Of a stretch of 64,000 bases of DNA, positions 8,207 to 17,396 are shown in pieces (the stretch's first letter is position 1; the number at the start of each line of letters is the position of its first letter). The stretch covers positions 1 through 64,000 of the forward strand of contig JBHJMN010000031.1 in the NCBI GenBank assembly GCA_042219835.1, in the 5' to 3' direction. The translations under genes were made by a program, and so were the position numbers. This DNA comes from Paenibacillus_G elgii_A (GTDB lineage Bacteria > Bacillota > Bacilli > Paenibacillales > NBRC-103111). The notes beneath the pieces are model-generated. The model did not search any database, was not told where the DNA came from, and saw only the letters and a program-made list of their open reading frames with translations.

Positions 8207-9601
8207 CTATCGGCCGTACGTTTCGCAGCATTCCAGCCAGCGTGCCACGATGCCGGGGTTCGAACCAAAATGCAAATGCGTATAGCCGGCCACCGTCCGA
8301 TGGAGCAGGCAGCCATCCTTTTTCACGCCGCGCAGTCCCTTCGTCTCGTAAGCGTGAGGCAGCTCCGACTGCGGTTCGTAGACCGAGTAATGGAATTCGT
8401 GTCCGCGGGCTGTCTCCCCTGCAGGCAGCAGAAAGTTGCCTTCCGCTCCCGTAACCTCCCGCAGTCCGAGCGCAGCCAGTTTGGTCTGCATCGTCACTTG
8501 ACCCGGGACGAGACCGAGCATCGGGTAGCTTCGCCCTTGCGTATCTCCGATCGCACCAGTCAAATACATAAAGCCGCCGCATTCGGCCAGCGTCGGAAGC
8601 CCGCGCTCCACGGCGCTGCGGATCGAGTCCGTAACCTGCGTCCGGGCGCTTAGCTGCTCGGCAAACTCCTCGGGGAACCCGCCGCCGATGTATAAGCCCT
8701 GCACGTTTTCCGGCAGCGGCTCGCCCGCCAGCGGTGAGAAGTAGACAAGCTCCGCCCCGTACAGCTCCAGCAGCTCCAAATTTTCCGGGTAATAAAAATG
8801 AAATGCGGCGTCTTTGGCTACCGCCATCCTTACACCGTAACGGCGGGACGGCTCGGCGAACAAGCGCGGCTCCGGGGCGGCCGGAGGCTCGGACGCTTGC
8901 GCCAGCTCCAGCAGCCGGTCCATATCAACCGTCTGATCCATCCGGTCAGCCAGCGCTTCGAACAAGCTGCCAAGCTCCCCGCGCTCGATGGACGGCACCA
9001 GCCCCAGATGTCGTTCGGGGACGGAAAGCGCGTCCTCCCGCTTCATATACCCGATAACGGGAATGCCGCATTCCTGCTCGATCGCTTCCTTCACGATCCG
9101 GTAATGCCCGTCGCTGCCGACCTTGTTGGCGAACACGGCAGCGATGCGGGCGCGCGGCTCCAGGCACTGGAAGCCTTTGACGATGGCCGCGGCGCTGCGG
9201 GCCATACTCTGGCAGTTGACCACGAGCAGGACGGGACAATCGAGCAGCAGGCTGATTTCCGCTGTGCTTCCGGTATTGGACAACGGGTCTTTGCCGTCGT
9301 AAAATCCCATCACGCCTTCGATGATCGAAATGTCCGCATCCCGGGAAGCCCGGGCGTAAATTTCCTTCACCGTGTCCGCGGTCAGCATCCAGCTATCCAA
9401 ATTGCGGGACGGTCTGCCCGTCACCGCCTTATGATAGGTCGGATCGATATAGTCCGGGCCGCATTTGAAGCCCTGCACCGTCATTCCCTGGCGGCGGAGC
9501 GCCGCCATGAGTCCAAGGGTGACGGTCGTTTTGCCTGCACCGCTTCCCGTTCCGGCAACGACGAGGCTTCGGTGCGCTCTAGATTCGCTCATGAGGTTCA
9601 T
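8207..9601 (-). CDS. cbiA: Cobyrinate a,c-diamide synthase
   Basis: This 464-residue protein catalyses glutamine- and ATP-dependent amidation of the a and c side chains of cobyrinate. The N-terminal P-loop-type domain shows AGTGSGAGKTTVTLGL and the CGPDYIDPTYH segment. The C-terminal class I amidotransferase-like domain has the nucleophile cysteine in ECGGFMYLTG. The ATG at 9601 follows AAAGGAG. It is the last gene of the cobalamin operon, 67 bp after cbiG. Confidence 0.96.
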   Translation of the reverse strand: MNLMSESRAHRSLVVAGTGSGAGKTTVTLGLMAALRRQGMTVQGFKCGPDYIDPTYHKAVTGRPSRNLDSWMLTADTVKEIYARASRDADISIIEGVMGFYDGKDPLSNTGSTAEISLLLDCPVLLVVNCQSMARSAAAIVKGFQCLEPRARIAAVFANKVGSDGHYRIVKEAIEQECGIPVIGYMKREDALSVPERHLGLVPSIERGELGSLFEALADRMDQTVDMDRLLELAQASEPPAAPEPRLFAEPSRRYGVRMAVAKDAAFHFYYPENLELLELYGAELVYFSPLAGEPLPENVQGLYIGGGFPEEFAEQLSARTQVTDSIRSAVERGLPTLAECGGFMYLTGAIGDTQGRSYPMLGLVPGQVTMQTKLAALGLREVTGAEGNFLLPAGETARGHEFHYSVYEPQSELPHAYETKGLRGVKKDGCLLHRTVAGYTHLHFGSNPGIVARWLECCETYGR

Positions 9602-9668
9602 CGGCTCCTTTCCGCTGCAAAGCTGAAATTTCCGGTTTTACTTCTATATGGCAGCCGCGTGCGTACGA

Positions 9669-10913
9669 TTACTTCCCAAACGTCAGGAGACCGACGGAAA
9701 TGGTCACGTTGCCGCTTTTCTTTTTAGTCAGTGCCAGCCGCTCCGCGCCAGTGTACCGTTTGGCCGCAGGCTCGCTAACTCCGTAAGCGCCGGTGAACTT
9801 GAACACCGTGTCCGACGGCTCTTCCATCGGCATCTCGTTCAATTCGCCCGGCGTGTAGCATTCAAGGGGCCAGCCGTATTTGGCGCAGACGGCGAGCAGC
9901 CCTACCTCGTCTTTTTTCAGATCGATCGTGCAGACCGCCTTGACGCTGCGGATCGAAAAGCGCAGCTCTTCGAGCGTCTCGCGGATCACCGCTTCGATCT
10001 CCTCCGCCACCGTCCCGCGGTTGCAACCGATGCCGAGCGCAATCACCTTCGGCCGGTACAGCACGCCATTGGCGAGAATTGCTTCTTCGTCAGCCTCCAG
10101 CAGCCGGTGCGTGACGACCAGCGCCGCCTGCGGCTCGTCCGCCAGTGCGCTTCGCACGTCACCGTACACGCGGATCGTCTGCGGCAGCGGCGTGTCGTAC
10201 AGCCACCAGTCCGGCTCGCCGGACTCTTGGACGACGGCGACGCGCTCTTCGTTGACGACGGACGCGCTGACCTGCGTCAGCTTGTCGTCCGACTCCCACG
10301 TCCAGCCGAAACGGCGGCCGAACAGGTCGACGGCGATCGTCTTCTGCACGTCCGACGCGGTTGTCAGCACCGGTCTTGCGCCCAGCGCCGCCGCCACCTC
10401 GCGCGTCAGCTCGTTGGCTCCGCCCAGATGACCGGACAGCACGCTGATGACGTGCTCCCCTTTATCGTCAATGACGACGATGCCGGGGTCTTTCTTTTTG
10501 TCCTCCAGCAGCGGCGCGATCATCCGGACCACCGCGCCGAGCGAGATGATGCAAACGATACCCTTATACGCCGGGAACAGCGCGGGAAACAGCAGCCGTA
10601 CGCTGCCCTCGAACAATTGGATGCCTTTGCCCGCCTCGTCGCCTCGCGCGAATTTGGACATGTAATACACATCCGCATGGGAAAAAGTGCTTTGCAAACG
10701 CCTGGCCAGCTCCACGCCGTGCTTCGTAATGGCGACGACAGCATAATCACCGTTCAAGCGGACCGCCGGGATTACGCCTTCCTGTAGAACAATGGGCTGA
10801 GTCTCATCCGTTGCAGTTCCCGGCGTGTTGCCCGCCGCTCCTTTCGAAGCTGCGGCCGACGCTGCCTCCGCCACCATACCGTTCCGCTCTCCGTCTCCGC
10901 CCTTCGCGCTCAT
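9669..10913 (-). CDS. cbiG: Cobalt-precorrin-5A hydrolase CbiG
   Basis: CbiG opens the delta-lactone of cobalt-precorrin-5A and releases acetaldehyde in the anaerobic corrin pathway. The 414-residue protein has the family regions GDYAVVAITKHGVELARRL, an SGHLGGANELTREVA segment, and a C-terminal part with IALGIGCNRGT. The first ~45 residues are Ala/Gly-rich with low complexity and may be an overcalled or dispensable extension. Its start overlaps the cbiF stop (TGATG), implying translational coupling. Confidence 0.94.
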   Translation of the reverse strand: MSAKGGDGERNGMVAEAASAAASKGAAGNTPGTATDETQPIVLQEGVIPAVRLNGDYAVVAITKHGVELARRLQSTFSHADVYYMSKFARGDEAGKGIQLFEGSVRLLFPALFPAYKGIVCIISLGAVVRMIAPLLEDKKKDPGIVVIDDKGEHVISVLSGHLGGANELTREVAAALGARPVLTTASDVQKTIAVDLFGRRFGWTWESDDKLTQVSASVVNEERVAVVQESGEPDWWLYDTPLPQTIRVYGDVRSALADEPQAALVVTHRLLEADEEAILANGVLYRPKVIALGIGCNRGTVAEEIEAVIRETLEELRFSIRSVKAVCTIDLKKDEVGLLAVCAKYGWPLECYTPGELNEMPMEEPSDTVFKFTGAYGVSEPAAKRYTGAERLALTKKKSGNVTISVGLLTFGK

Positions 10914-11689
10914 CAGTCCTTCACTCCTTTGCGGTAGCCGTGAGTGAACGTTTTATCGTACAGCTTGGAGCGGTATTCGTCTTTCTCGTGGATATTCGGG
11001 TCAAGCGCCCATCCGGCCAAAATCATCGCATGCGAGCGAATGCCGTTCGTCCGCATATCCTCGTCCAGCTTCTCCAGCGTCGTGCGGACGATCAATTGAT
11101 CCGGCCATGTCGCCCGCTGCACGACCGCTACCGGCGTATCCAGGCTCCATCCGGCTTCGGTCAGCTCGCGCACGACTTTTTTGGTCAGCGTCGCACTGAG
11201 GAACAGCGCGATCGTACAATGATGCGACGCCAGCTCTTTTAGCTGCTCACAGTCCGGCACCGGCGTACGTCCCTCAGCCCGCGTCAAAATAAGCGTCTGC
11301 GTCAGATCCGGGATCGTCAGCTCCGCTCCGACCGCAGCTGCGGACGCAAACACCGAGCTGACGCCCGGAATGATCTCGCAGGAGATGCCTTCTTTGGCGA
11401 GCAGCGCCTTTTGCTCCATAATCGCTCCGAACACAGCCGGATCGCCGGTATGCACCCGAGCGACGAGCTTGCCCGCTTTGACGCGGTCGGTCATGACCGC
11501 GACCATCTCGTCCAGGCTCATGCCCGCGCTTTGCAGTACCTCCGCCCCCGGCTTCGCCCGGGCAATCAGCTCTTCATTGACGAGCGAATCCGTATACAGC
11601 ACGACGTCCGCTTCCTGCAGGATGCGGAGTCCTTTGACGGTGATCAAATCCGGGTCACCAGGACCGGCTCCAATAATATAAATTTTCAT
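10913..11689 (-). CDS. cbiF: Cobalt-precorrin-4 C11-methyltransferase
   Basis: A 258-residue SAM-dependent tetrapyrrole methylase. It shows the N-terminal IIGAGPGDPDLITVKG loop, the VHTGDPAVFGA motif, and the IIPGVSSVFASAAAVG segment typical of CbiF/CobM. It methylates C11 after ring contraction. It abuts the cbiL stop and overlaps the cbiG start by one base. Confidence 0.95.
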   Translation of the reverse strand: MKIYIIGAGPGDPDLITVKGLRILQEADVVLYTDSLVNEELIARAKPGAEVLQSAGMSLDEMVAVMTDRVKAGKLVARVHTGDPAVFGAIMEQKALLAKEGISCEIIPGVSSVFASAAAVGAELTIPDLTQTLILTRAEGRTPVPDCEQLKELASHHCTIALFLSATLTKKVVRELTEAGWSLDTPVAVVQRATWPDQLIVRTTLEKLDEDMRTNGIRSHAMILAGWALDPNIHEKDEYRSKLYDKTFTHGYRKGVKD

Positions 11690-12400
11690 CTATTTTCTCA
11701 CCACCATCAGCGTCAAATATTCCAGCTCCCGTCCGGCCAGCTCCTCAATGTTGCGCCAGATCAGCTCCTCCGCAGAGGTTACTTTGGTCAATACGGCCGC
11801 CTTGTCGACCAGGCCCAGATCACGCAGCACGGTCAGCATCAGGTCGATGACCTTCGCTACCTTGATGAACACGACGCAGTCGTGCGTTTCAAGCGCCCGG
11901 CGCATCGCATCGTAATCGTCAGTCGCTGGCACAACGGCCACCTGCTCGTCTCCGTCTGCCAGCGGCAAACCGAGCCTCGACGCAGCGGCAAGCACAGACG
12001 AGATCCCAGGTATGGATACCGCTTCCACCTCGGGATGTCGCTCCTTCATGAGCCGCATCAGGTGAATGTACGTGCTGTACAGCATCGGATCGCCTTCCGT
12101 GACGAACGCGACATTTTTCCCTTGGCTGAGATAGCCCCATACCGTGTCGACCGTCTTGTTCCACTGCTTCTCCAGCGATTCGCGGTCCTTCGTCATCGGG
12201 AAGGTCAGGCCGACCATTTCCTTCTCCCGGGTATCGACGTACAGCTCCGTAATCGCCAAAGCATAGCTTTTCGCCCCGGATTTTTTGCGGGGATAGGCGA
12301 TGACCGGCGACTCCTTCAGCAGGCGGAACGCCTTCACCGTAATCAGCTCGGGGTCCCCCGGCCCCACGCCCAATCCGTACAACGTGCCCAGCTTACTCAT
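11690..12400 (-). CDS. cbiL: Cobalt-precorrin-2 C20-methyltransferase
   Basis: A 236-residue SAM-dependent methylase that commits precorrin-2 to the corrin route. The N-terminal GLGVGPGDPELITVKAF and FVTEGDPMLYSTYIH motifs fit CbiL/CobI. The ATG at 12400 is chosen because AAAGGAGAGG sits at ideal distance. An upstream start at 12442 would add 14 residues inside the preceding gene. The ATG overlaps the cbiET stop (ATGAGTAA), a coupled arrangement. Confidence 0.94.
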   Translation of the reverse strand: MSKLGTLYGLGVGPGDPELITVKAFRLLKESPVIAYPRKKSGAKSYALAITELYVDTREKEMVGLTFPMTKDRESLEKQWNKTVDTVWGYLSQGKNVAFVTEGDPMLYSTYIHLMRLMKERHPEVEAVSIPGISSVLAAASRLGLPLADGDEQVAVVPATDDYDAMRRALETHDCVVFIKVAKVIDLMLTVLRDLGLVDKAAVLTKVTSAEELIWRNIEELAGRELEYLTLMVVRK

Positions 12401-13643
12401 CCGTTCCGTCCTCTCCTTTATCCGTACGCTTCCGCGCTGCAATGATGTATACCGGATTCAAGCTTTCAAACCGCGTCATGTCCAAAATCGGCTTGCTGCG
12501 GCTCACCTGCGTCAGCGTTATGTCCGTCACGAACCCTTCCGCGGCAAAAGCTTGCGCTGCGGCGGACAAATTCTCGATCGTCACCGCGTTCAGTACGATC
12601 CGTCCTCCCGGCTTCAGCCGGGCACAGCATACGGAGAGCAGTTCGCGCAGCTCGCCGCCGCTGCCGCCGATGAATACCGCGTCAGGATCGGGAAACTGGT
12701 CCAGCCCTTGCGGCGCTTTGCCGTGCACAGCGGTAATGTCCGTACGGAATTTGCGGGCGTTCTCGTGAAAATTATCCAGATCGCCCTCGTTCTTCTCGAT
12801 GGCGTACACCGCGCCTTCACGGCATATTTTCGCCGCTTCGATCGCGACCGAGCCCGTGCAGGTGCCGATGTCCCAAACGACGCTGTCCCGCTTCAATTGC
12901 AGGGCCGCCAAGCTGAGCACGCGGACTTCCTTTTTCGTGATGAGCCCTTTGTCCGGCTTCCGCTGCGCAAACTCTCCATCCTCGATGCCGAGCGCCCAGC
13001 GCGGCGGTTCAGCGTCTTTGCGCATCCGCAGCACGACGACATTAAGCGGCGAAAAGTGCGTCTGCGCCGTATCCGCCAGCTCCTGCAGCCCGAACCAGCC
13101 CGTCCGCTCGGCGGGTCCGCCGAGGTTCTCGCCGACAAACACGTCGTACTCGGTCATGCCGTAATTCAACAAATAGCGCGCAATCGCCCCCGGCGTATTG
13201 TGCTCGTCCGTGAGCAGCGCCACCTTCTTCGCGCCGTCGATCCGCTGGGCCAAGCCTTGTATGCTGCGTCCGTGTGCGCTGACGACCACAGCGTCCTGCC
13301 AGCTCTCGCCGACGCGTGCAAAAGCAAGCTGCAGCGAGCTGACCTGCGGATAAACCTCCACCCGCCCGGGCAGCTTGCCGGTCAAATAGCCTCCAATCCC
13401 GTAAAACAACGGATCGCCCGAAGCCAGCACCACCGTGTTCCGGGTTTCTGACCTCAGGCGCTCCGTCAGCTCGGACAGCCCGCTTTTAAGCACGACCTTT
13501 TCAGCGGCGGTATCGGCAAAAAACTGCAGCTGCCGCTCCCCGCCGATCAATAATGAGGATTGCCGAATCCGGTCGAGATACGCCTGCGGCAAGCCTGCCG
13601 CTCCGTCGTCGCCAATCCCGATCACTGCGATTTTTTCTCCCAT
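12393..13643 (-). CDS. cbiET: Fused precorrin-7 C5- and cobalt-precorrin-6B C15-methyltransferase/decarboxylase
   Basis: This 416-residue protein joins two enzymes. CbiE (about 1-200, IAVIGIGDDGAAGL and VLASGDPLFYGIGG) is a tetrapyrrole C5-methylase. CbiT (about 220-410, with the SAM-binding DIGTCTGSVAIEAA) methylates C15 and decarboxylates ring C. The same fusion is known as CobL and in the B. megaterium operon. The ATG at 13643 follows AAAGGGG. An 84-bp gap separates it from cbiD, the largest inside this operon. Confidence 0.96.
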   Translation of the reverse strand: MGEKIAVIGIGDDGAAGLPQAYLDRIRQSSLLIGGERQLQFFADTAAEKVVLKSGLSELTERLRSETRNTVVLASGDPLFYGIGGYLTGKLPGRVEVYPQVSSLQLAFARVGESWQDAVVVSAHGRSIQGLAQRIDGAKKVALLTDEHNTPGAIARYLLNYGMTEYDVFVGENLGGPAERTGWFGLQELADTAQTHFSPLNVVVLRMRKDAEPPRWALGIEDGEFAQRKPDKGLITKKEVRVLSLAALQLKRDSVVWDIGTCTGSVAIEAAKICREGAVYAIEKNEGDLDNFHENARKFRTDITAVHGKAPQGLDQFPDPDAVFIGGSGGELRELLSVCCARLKPGGRIVLNAVTIENLSAAAQAFAAEGFVTDITLTQVSRSKPILDMTRFESLNPVYIIAARKRTDKGEDGTDE

Positions 13644-13727
13644 GCGTGTACCCCTTTCCTTCTTGCCCGCCTGCCGGAGTCTGGAGTCCGAGTCCGGTCA
13701 ACCGGAGTCCTTTATGCAAGCGAACCG

Positions 13728-14864
13728 CTAAACCTCGTTCGTCATGCTTTTGCGCCCCAACAGCGCGCCCTTCATCGAAATGATCACCGTTTCGACTTCC
13801 AGCGGCGTTTGCAGCTTCGCTTCAGGTCCAAGCGCTCCCGCTTCCCGAAGCGATTCCCGGCAGCAATGGCCGGACATCACGTCGAAAAACGCGGTGCAGC
13901 CCAGCGCCTGCATCTGATCGCCGACTTGCGCCGCCGTATTCGCTTCCAAAATTTCCTTGACGGCCGCTTCCGGCGCTCCCGCTTCCTCCGCCATACGCGC
14001 CAGAAATCCGAAGTCGACCGGAGCGCTTTTCGAATGAACCATCATAACGCCCTGCGCCACTTTGGAAAACTTGCCCATCATGCCGACAAGCGTAATTTTG
14101 CTTATCCCCTGCCGCGCGCATTGCTGAATCGCAAAGCCGACGAAATCGCCCATCTCGACGAACGCCTCCTCCGGCAGCTCCGGATACAGCTCCATGCCGA
14201 ACTTCTCGCTGCGCCCGCCGGTCGATAGCACTACATGGCTGCAGCCGCCCTTGACCGCTACACGGATCGCCTGCGCAACGCTCGCCTTGTACGCGGCTGT
14301 CGAGAACGGCACCACAATGCCGCGCGTGCCCAAAATCGAGATGCCGCCGAGGATGCCCAGCCGGGCGTTGAGCGTCTTCTTCGCAATCTCCTCGCCGTCC
14401 GGTACCGAGACGACCACGCGCACGCCGCGATGCAACTCATAGCGGTTCAGCACCGCTTCGACGGCTTCGCGGATCATTTTCCGCGGCACCGGATTGATCG
14501 CCGCCTGTCCGACCTCGATCGGCAGCCCCGGCTTCGTCACCCGGCCGACCCCGACGCCGCCGTCGATCTCGATTCCCGGCGCTTCGCGCCAGAACACCTC
14601 GCTGATGATCCGCGCCCCGTGTGTGGCGTCCGGGTCGTCGCCGCCGTCTTTGATCACCTCGGCGGACGCCCAATCGGACGCGTAAGCGCAGGCGACGATC
14701 TCGAACGTCACGTCCTGCCCGATCGGCAGGCGAATGGTCGACTGCGTCTGGGACTCCTGCATAATCAACGCCTCGAGCGCCGCTTGAGCCGCCGCCGTCG
14801 CGCAGGCGCCCGTCGTATAGCCATGCCGGAGCGGCTTCGTTTCCTTTTCCCCGCCGTCCGCCAT
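13728..14864 (-). CDS. cbiD: Cobalt-precorrin-5B C1-methyltransferase
   Basis: A 378-residue CbiD, a SAM-dependent C1-methylase of the anaerobic pathway, unrelated to the CbiF/L fold. The N-terminal LRHGYTTGACATAAAQAALE and the central GGISILGTRGIVVPFS segments are diagnostic. It starts 4 bp after the cbiC stop. Its presence, with CbiG and CbiX, marks the early-cobalt (anaerobic) route. Confidence 0.96.
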   Translation of the reverse strand: MADGGEKETKPLRHGYTTGACATAAAQAALEALIMQESQTQSTIRLPIGQDVTFEIVACAYASDWASAEVIKDGGDDPDATHGARIISEVFWREAPGIEIDGGVGVGRVTKPGLPIEVGQAAINPVPRKMIREAVEAVLNRYELHRGVRVVVSVPDGEEIAKKTLNARLGILGGISILGTRGIVVPFSTAAYKASVAQAIRVAVKGGCSHVVLSTGGRSEKFGMELYPELPEEAFVEMGDFVGFAIQQCARQGISKITLVGMMGKFSKVAQGVMMVHSKSAPVDFGFLARMAEEAGAPEAAVKEILEANTAAQVGDQMQALGCTAFFDVMSGHCCRESLREAGALGPEAKLQTPLEVETVIISMKGALLGRKSMTNEV

Positions 14865-14868
14865 CGCG

Positions 14869-15519
14869 TTATCCCTGCCGTTCGGCGAGCAGCGACAGCG
14901 CGTTAACGGTCGCCACCGCGACCGGGCTGCCGCCCTTCCGCCCGATATTCGTAATAAACGGCACGTCCAGCTTCAGCAGCTCTTCCTTGGACTCTGCCGC
15001 CGACACGAAGCCGACCGGCACCCCGACGATCAGTCCCGGACGCGCTTCCCCTTCCTTAACGAGGCGGATTAGCTCCAGCAGCGCCGTCGGCGCATTGCCG
15101 ATCGCATATATCGCGCCGTCCGCTTCCCGCGCCGCTTTTCGTATGGAAATGATGGCTCGGGTCGTGTTTAACCTTTTCGCTTCCTCCATCACATCCGCGT
15201 CCGAAATGTACACCCGCACGTCGCCGCCGTACTTAGCCAGCCGCGGCTTGCTGATGCCGACCTGCACCATCTGTACGTCCGCCACCACCGGCTTGCCGCT
15301 GCGGATCGCTTCGATTCCGGCGCGGATCGCATCGGGATGGAACACCAGGCTGCGCCCGAGCTCAAAATCCGCCGACGCGTGAATGACGCGCTGCACGACC
15401 TTGAACTGTTCTTCCGTATAGTCGTGCTCGCCAAGCTCCTCCGTGATCATTTCGAAGCTTTTTTCTTCGATTTCCTGCGGTTGAACGGTAAGCGGTTTAA
15501 ATTCCGTGCGAAAATCCAT
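14869..15519 (-). CDS. cbiC: Cobalt-precorrin-8 methylmutase
   Basis: A 216-residue protein that moves the C11 methyl to C12, giving cobyrinate. The invariant histidine lies in RVIHASADFE, and the VGVPVGFVSAAESKEEL stretch near the C-terminus is characteristic. It is tightly packed between cbiJ (overlapping ends at 15519) and cbiD. Confidence 0.96.
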   Translation of the reverse strand: MDFRTEFKPLTVQPQEIEEKSFEMITEELGEHDYTEEQFKVVQRVIHASADFELGRSLVFHPDAIRAGIEAIRSGKPVVADVQMVQVGISKPRLAKYGGDVRVYISDADVMEEAKRLNTTRAIISIRKAAREADGAIYAIGNAPTALLELIRLVKEGEARPGLIVGVPVGFVSAAESKEELLKLDVPFITNIGRKGGSPVAVATVNALSLLAERQG

Positions 15520-16298
15520 TAATCGCGCACCTCCTGAAATAATGCGTTTAACGCGTTCGTGACGCCTTCAAAATCCGAATATACTTCGCCGTACTCCAGC
15601 TGCGGCCGGCCGATAACGATCGTATCGATATCCATCTCGAGCGCCGCCGACAGCTTTTCCTCTACCGCGCCGACCTTGCCGCTTTCCTTCGTAACGATGA
15701 CATTGACGCCGTAATGCTTGTACAGCGCCTGGTTCAACTCTTTGGAAAAAGGCCCCTGCATCGCGATAATGTTCTTCTGCTCCAGGCCGAGCTGCTCGCA
15801 TTTCTCCATATTGTCTTTGCGCGGCAGCATGCGCGCCACGAGCGTCGTATCCGACAGCCCGATCAGCTTCTCGGCAAAAATTTGCAGCGTCTTGCTTCCC
15901 GTCGTCAGCATGACAACCCCGCGCTTCTGCGCCGCCAGCTCGGCCGCCTCTTCGTAATCGTCGACGAAAAACAGACGCGGGTGCCCATCGTACGATCCGC
16001 GCTCGCGCTCGTACCGGATGTAAGGCACCCCTGCCTGCTCCGCCGCCGCCATGGCGTTGCGGGACGCTTCCTCCGCAAACGGGTGGCTCGCATCGACCAC
16101 CGCTTGGGCGCTGCGGCTGCGGATCAAATCGGCCAAGCCGTGTGCGTCAAGCCGGCCCATGCGCACCTCGAGCCCCGCTTCTTCGAGGCTCTTGGCCGCA
16201 CTCTCAGTCACGACGGTGGCGACGAGCGGATAGCCCGCCGCGCGGATGAGCAGCGCAAGCTCCCTCGCGTCGCTCGTCCCGGCCAGCACAACGATCAT
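15519..16298 (-). CDS. cbiJ: Cobalt-precorrin-6A reductase
   Basis: A 259-residue NAD(P)H-dependent reductase of the corrin macrocycle. The N-terminal IVVLAGTSDARELALLI dinucleotide-binding start and VVDASHPFAEEASRNA are CbiJ/CobK signatures. The ATG overlaps the cbiX stop by 4 bp. Confidence 0.95.
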   Translation of the reverse strand: MIVVLAGTSDARELALLIRAAGYPLVATVVTESAAKSLEEAGLEVRMGRLDAHGLADLIRSRSAQAVVDASHPFAEEASRNAMAAAEQAGVPYIRYERERGSYDGHPRLFFVDDYEEAAELAAQKRGVVMLTTGSKTLQIFAEKLIGLSDTTLVARMLPRKDNMEKCEQLGLEQKNIIAMQGPFSKELNQALYKHYGVNVIVTKESGKVGAVEEKLSAALEMDIDTIVIGRPQLEYGEVYSDFEGVTNALNALFQEVRD

Positions 16299-17329
16299 GA
16301 TGGCACCTCTTTCGACGCGGCCGCCTCCAACGTCCCCGCAGGCTTCGTACTGCCGCTTTCCTGATGGTGGTGATCGTGACCGTGTTCGTGTGCGTGATCA
16401 TGATCATGAGAGTGCGTATGATGGTGCTCGTGGTCGTGATGATGGTCATGGTCGTGATCATGGTGGTGATGGTGGTGGTGATGATGATCGTGCCCATGCT
16501 CGTGGTCGTGATGGTGATGATGGTCCATATGCTTCATCGCTTCAAGGCGGTATTGGCACATATCGCAACTCATCCGCGCTTCGCCTTGGAGCGCTTCTTG
16601 GGCCCGCTCCAGCAGGATCGTTTGCAGCGTCGGGTGGAACCCGAAGTATTCCGCCAGTACGAACGATTGGTCCGGATACTTTTCCGCAAAAGCTTCCGTC
16701 ATTTGCTCCATCCGCTTGATCAGCACGCCGGTGAACAAAAAGTAAGGCAGCAGGACGATCCGCTTCGCCCCAAGCCGGATACATCGTTCGATTCCTTCGT
16801 CCACCAGCGGCGCCGTAACGCCGATAAACGCCGTCTCGACCCATTTCACTTTAAGCCGCTCCCAGAGCAGCCGTGTAATTTTGAACAAATCGCTGTTGGC
16901 ATCCGCATCGCTGCTGCCACGTCCGATGACCAGAAGCGCCGTATCGTCCGCCCCGGTCAAGCCGTCCACACCCGCTTCCGTCAGTCTGGAGATCAAAATA
17001 TCCAGCGCCAGCTCGTGCACCCCGATCGGACGGCCGTACATAAACTGCACCGCCGGATACTTCAGTCTCGCATCATCAATGGCTGCCGGAATATGCAGCT
17101 TGGCATGTCCGGCCGCAAACAGCGTAATCGGCACCACCGCAATCCGCGTGGCTCCCCGCGCGACGCATGTGGCGATGCCTTTTGAAATGGACGGCGCCTC
17201 GAATTCCAGGAAGCACGTCTCCACGATCGGCTCCCCGAGACGACCTTCCACCGAACGGACAAACTCCCGGATCTCCTCGTTTCCTTCCGGGTCACGACTA
17301 CCATGGCCTACAAACAATACTGCGTTCAT
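16295..17329 (-). CDS. cbiX: Sirohydrochlorin cobaltochelatase, long form with His-rich tail
   Basis: This 344-residue protein inserts cobalt into sirohydrochlorin. It has two CbiX-type halves: the first carries the metal-binding FVGHGSRDPEG, while the second has IGRGSSDAD, with Arg in place of the His. After about residue 265 comes an MSCDMC (MxCxxC) motif, then a tail with more than 30 histidines interrupted mainly by Asp and Glu. A His-rich stretch and an MxCxxC iron-sulfur motif are described for the B. megaterium long CbiX; the tail likely stores or delivers metal. The ATG at 17329 follows AGGAGGAAG. Confidence 0.95.
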   Translation of the reverse strand: MNAVLFVGHGSRDPEGNEEIREFVRSVEGRLGEPIVETCFLEFEAPSISKGIATCVARGATRIAVVPITLFAAGHAKLHIPAAIDDARLKYPAVQFMYGRPIGVHELALDILISRLTEAGVDGLTGADDTALLVIGRGSSDADANSDLFKITRLLWERLKVKWVETAFIGVTAPLVDEGIERCIRLGAKRIVLLPYFLFTGVLIKRMEQMTEAFAEKYPDQSFVLAEYFGFHPTLQTILLERAQEALQGEARMSCDMCQYRLEAMKHMDHHHHHDHEHGHDHHHHHHHHHDHDHDHHHDHEHHHTHSHDHDHAHEHGHDHHHQESGSTKPAGTLEAAASKEVPS

Positions 17330-17396
17330 GCGCTTCCTCCTCATTTTCATTGTCGCTTATCGTTCTAGTGCAACTGCTTCAAATAGCGCGTCAGCT

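Noticed and set aside
16370..16540. The low-complexity stretch as a tandem repeat or CRISPR-like array
   Set aside because: It is simply the His/Asp codon run of the CbiX tail; there are no regular spacers or direct repeats.
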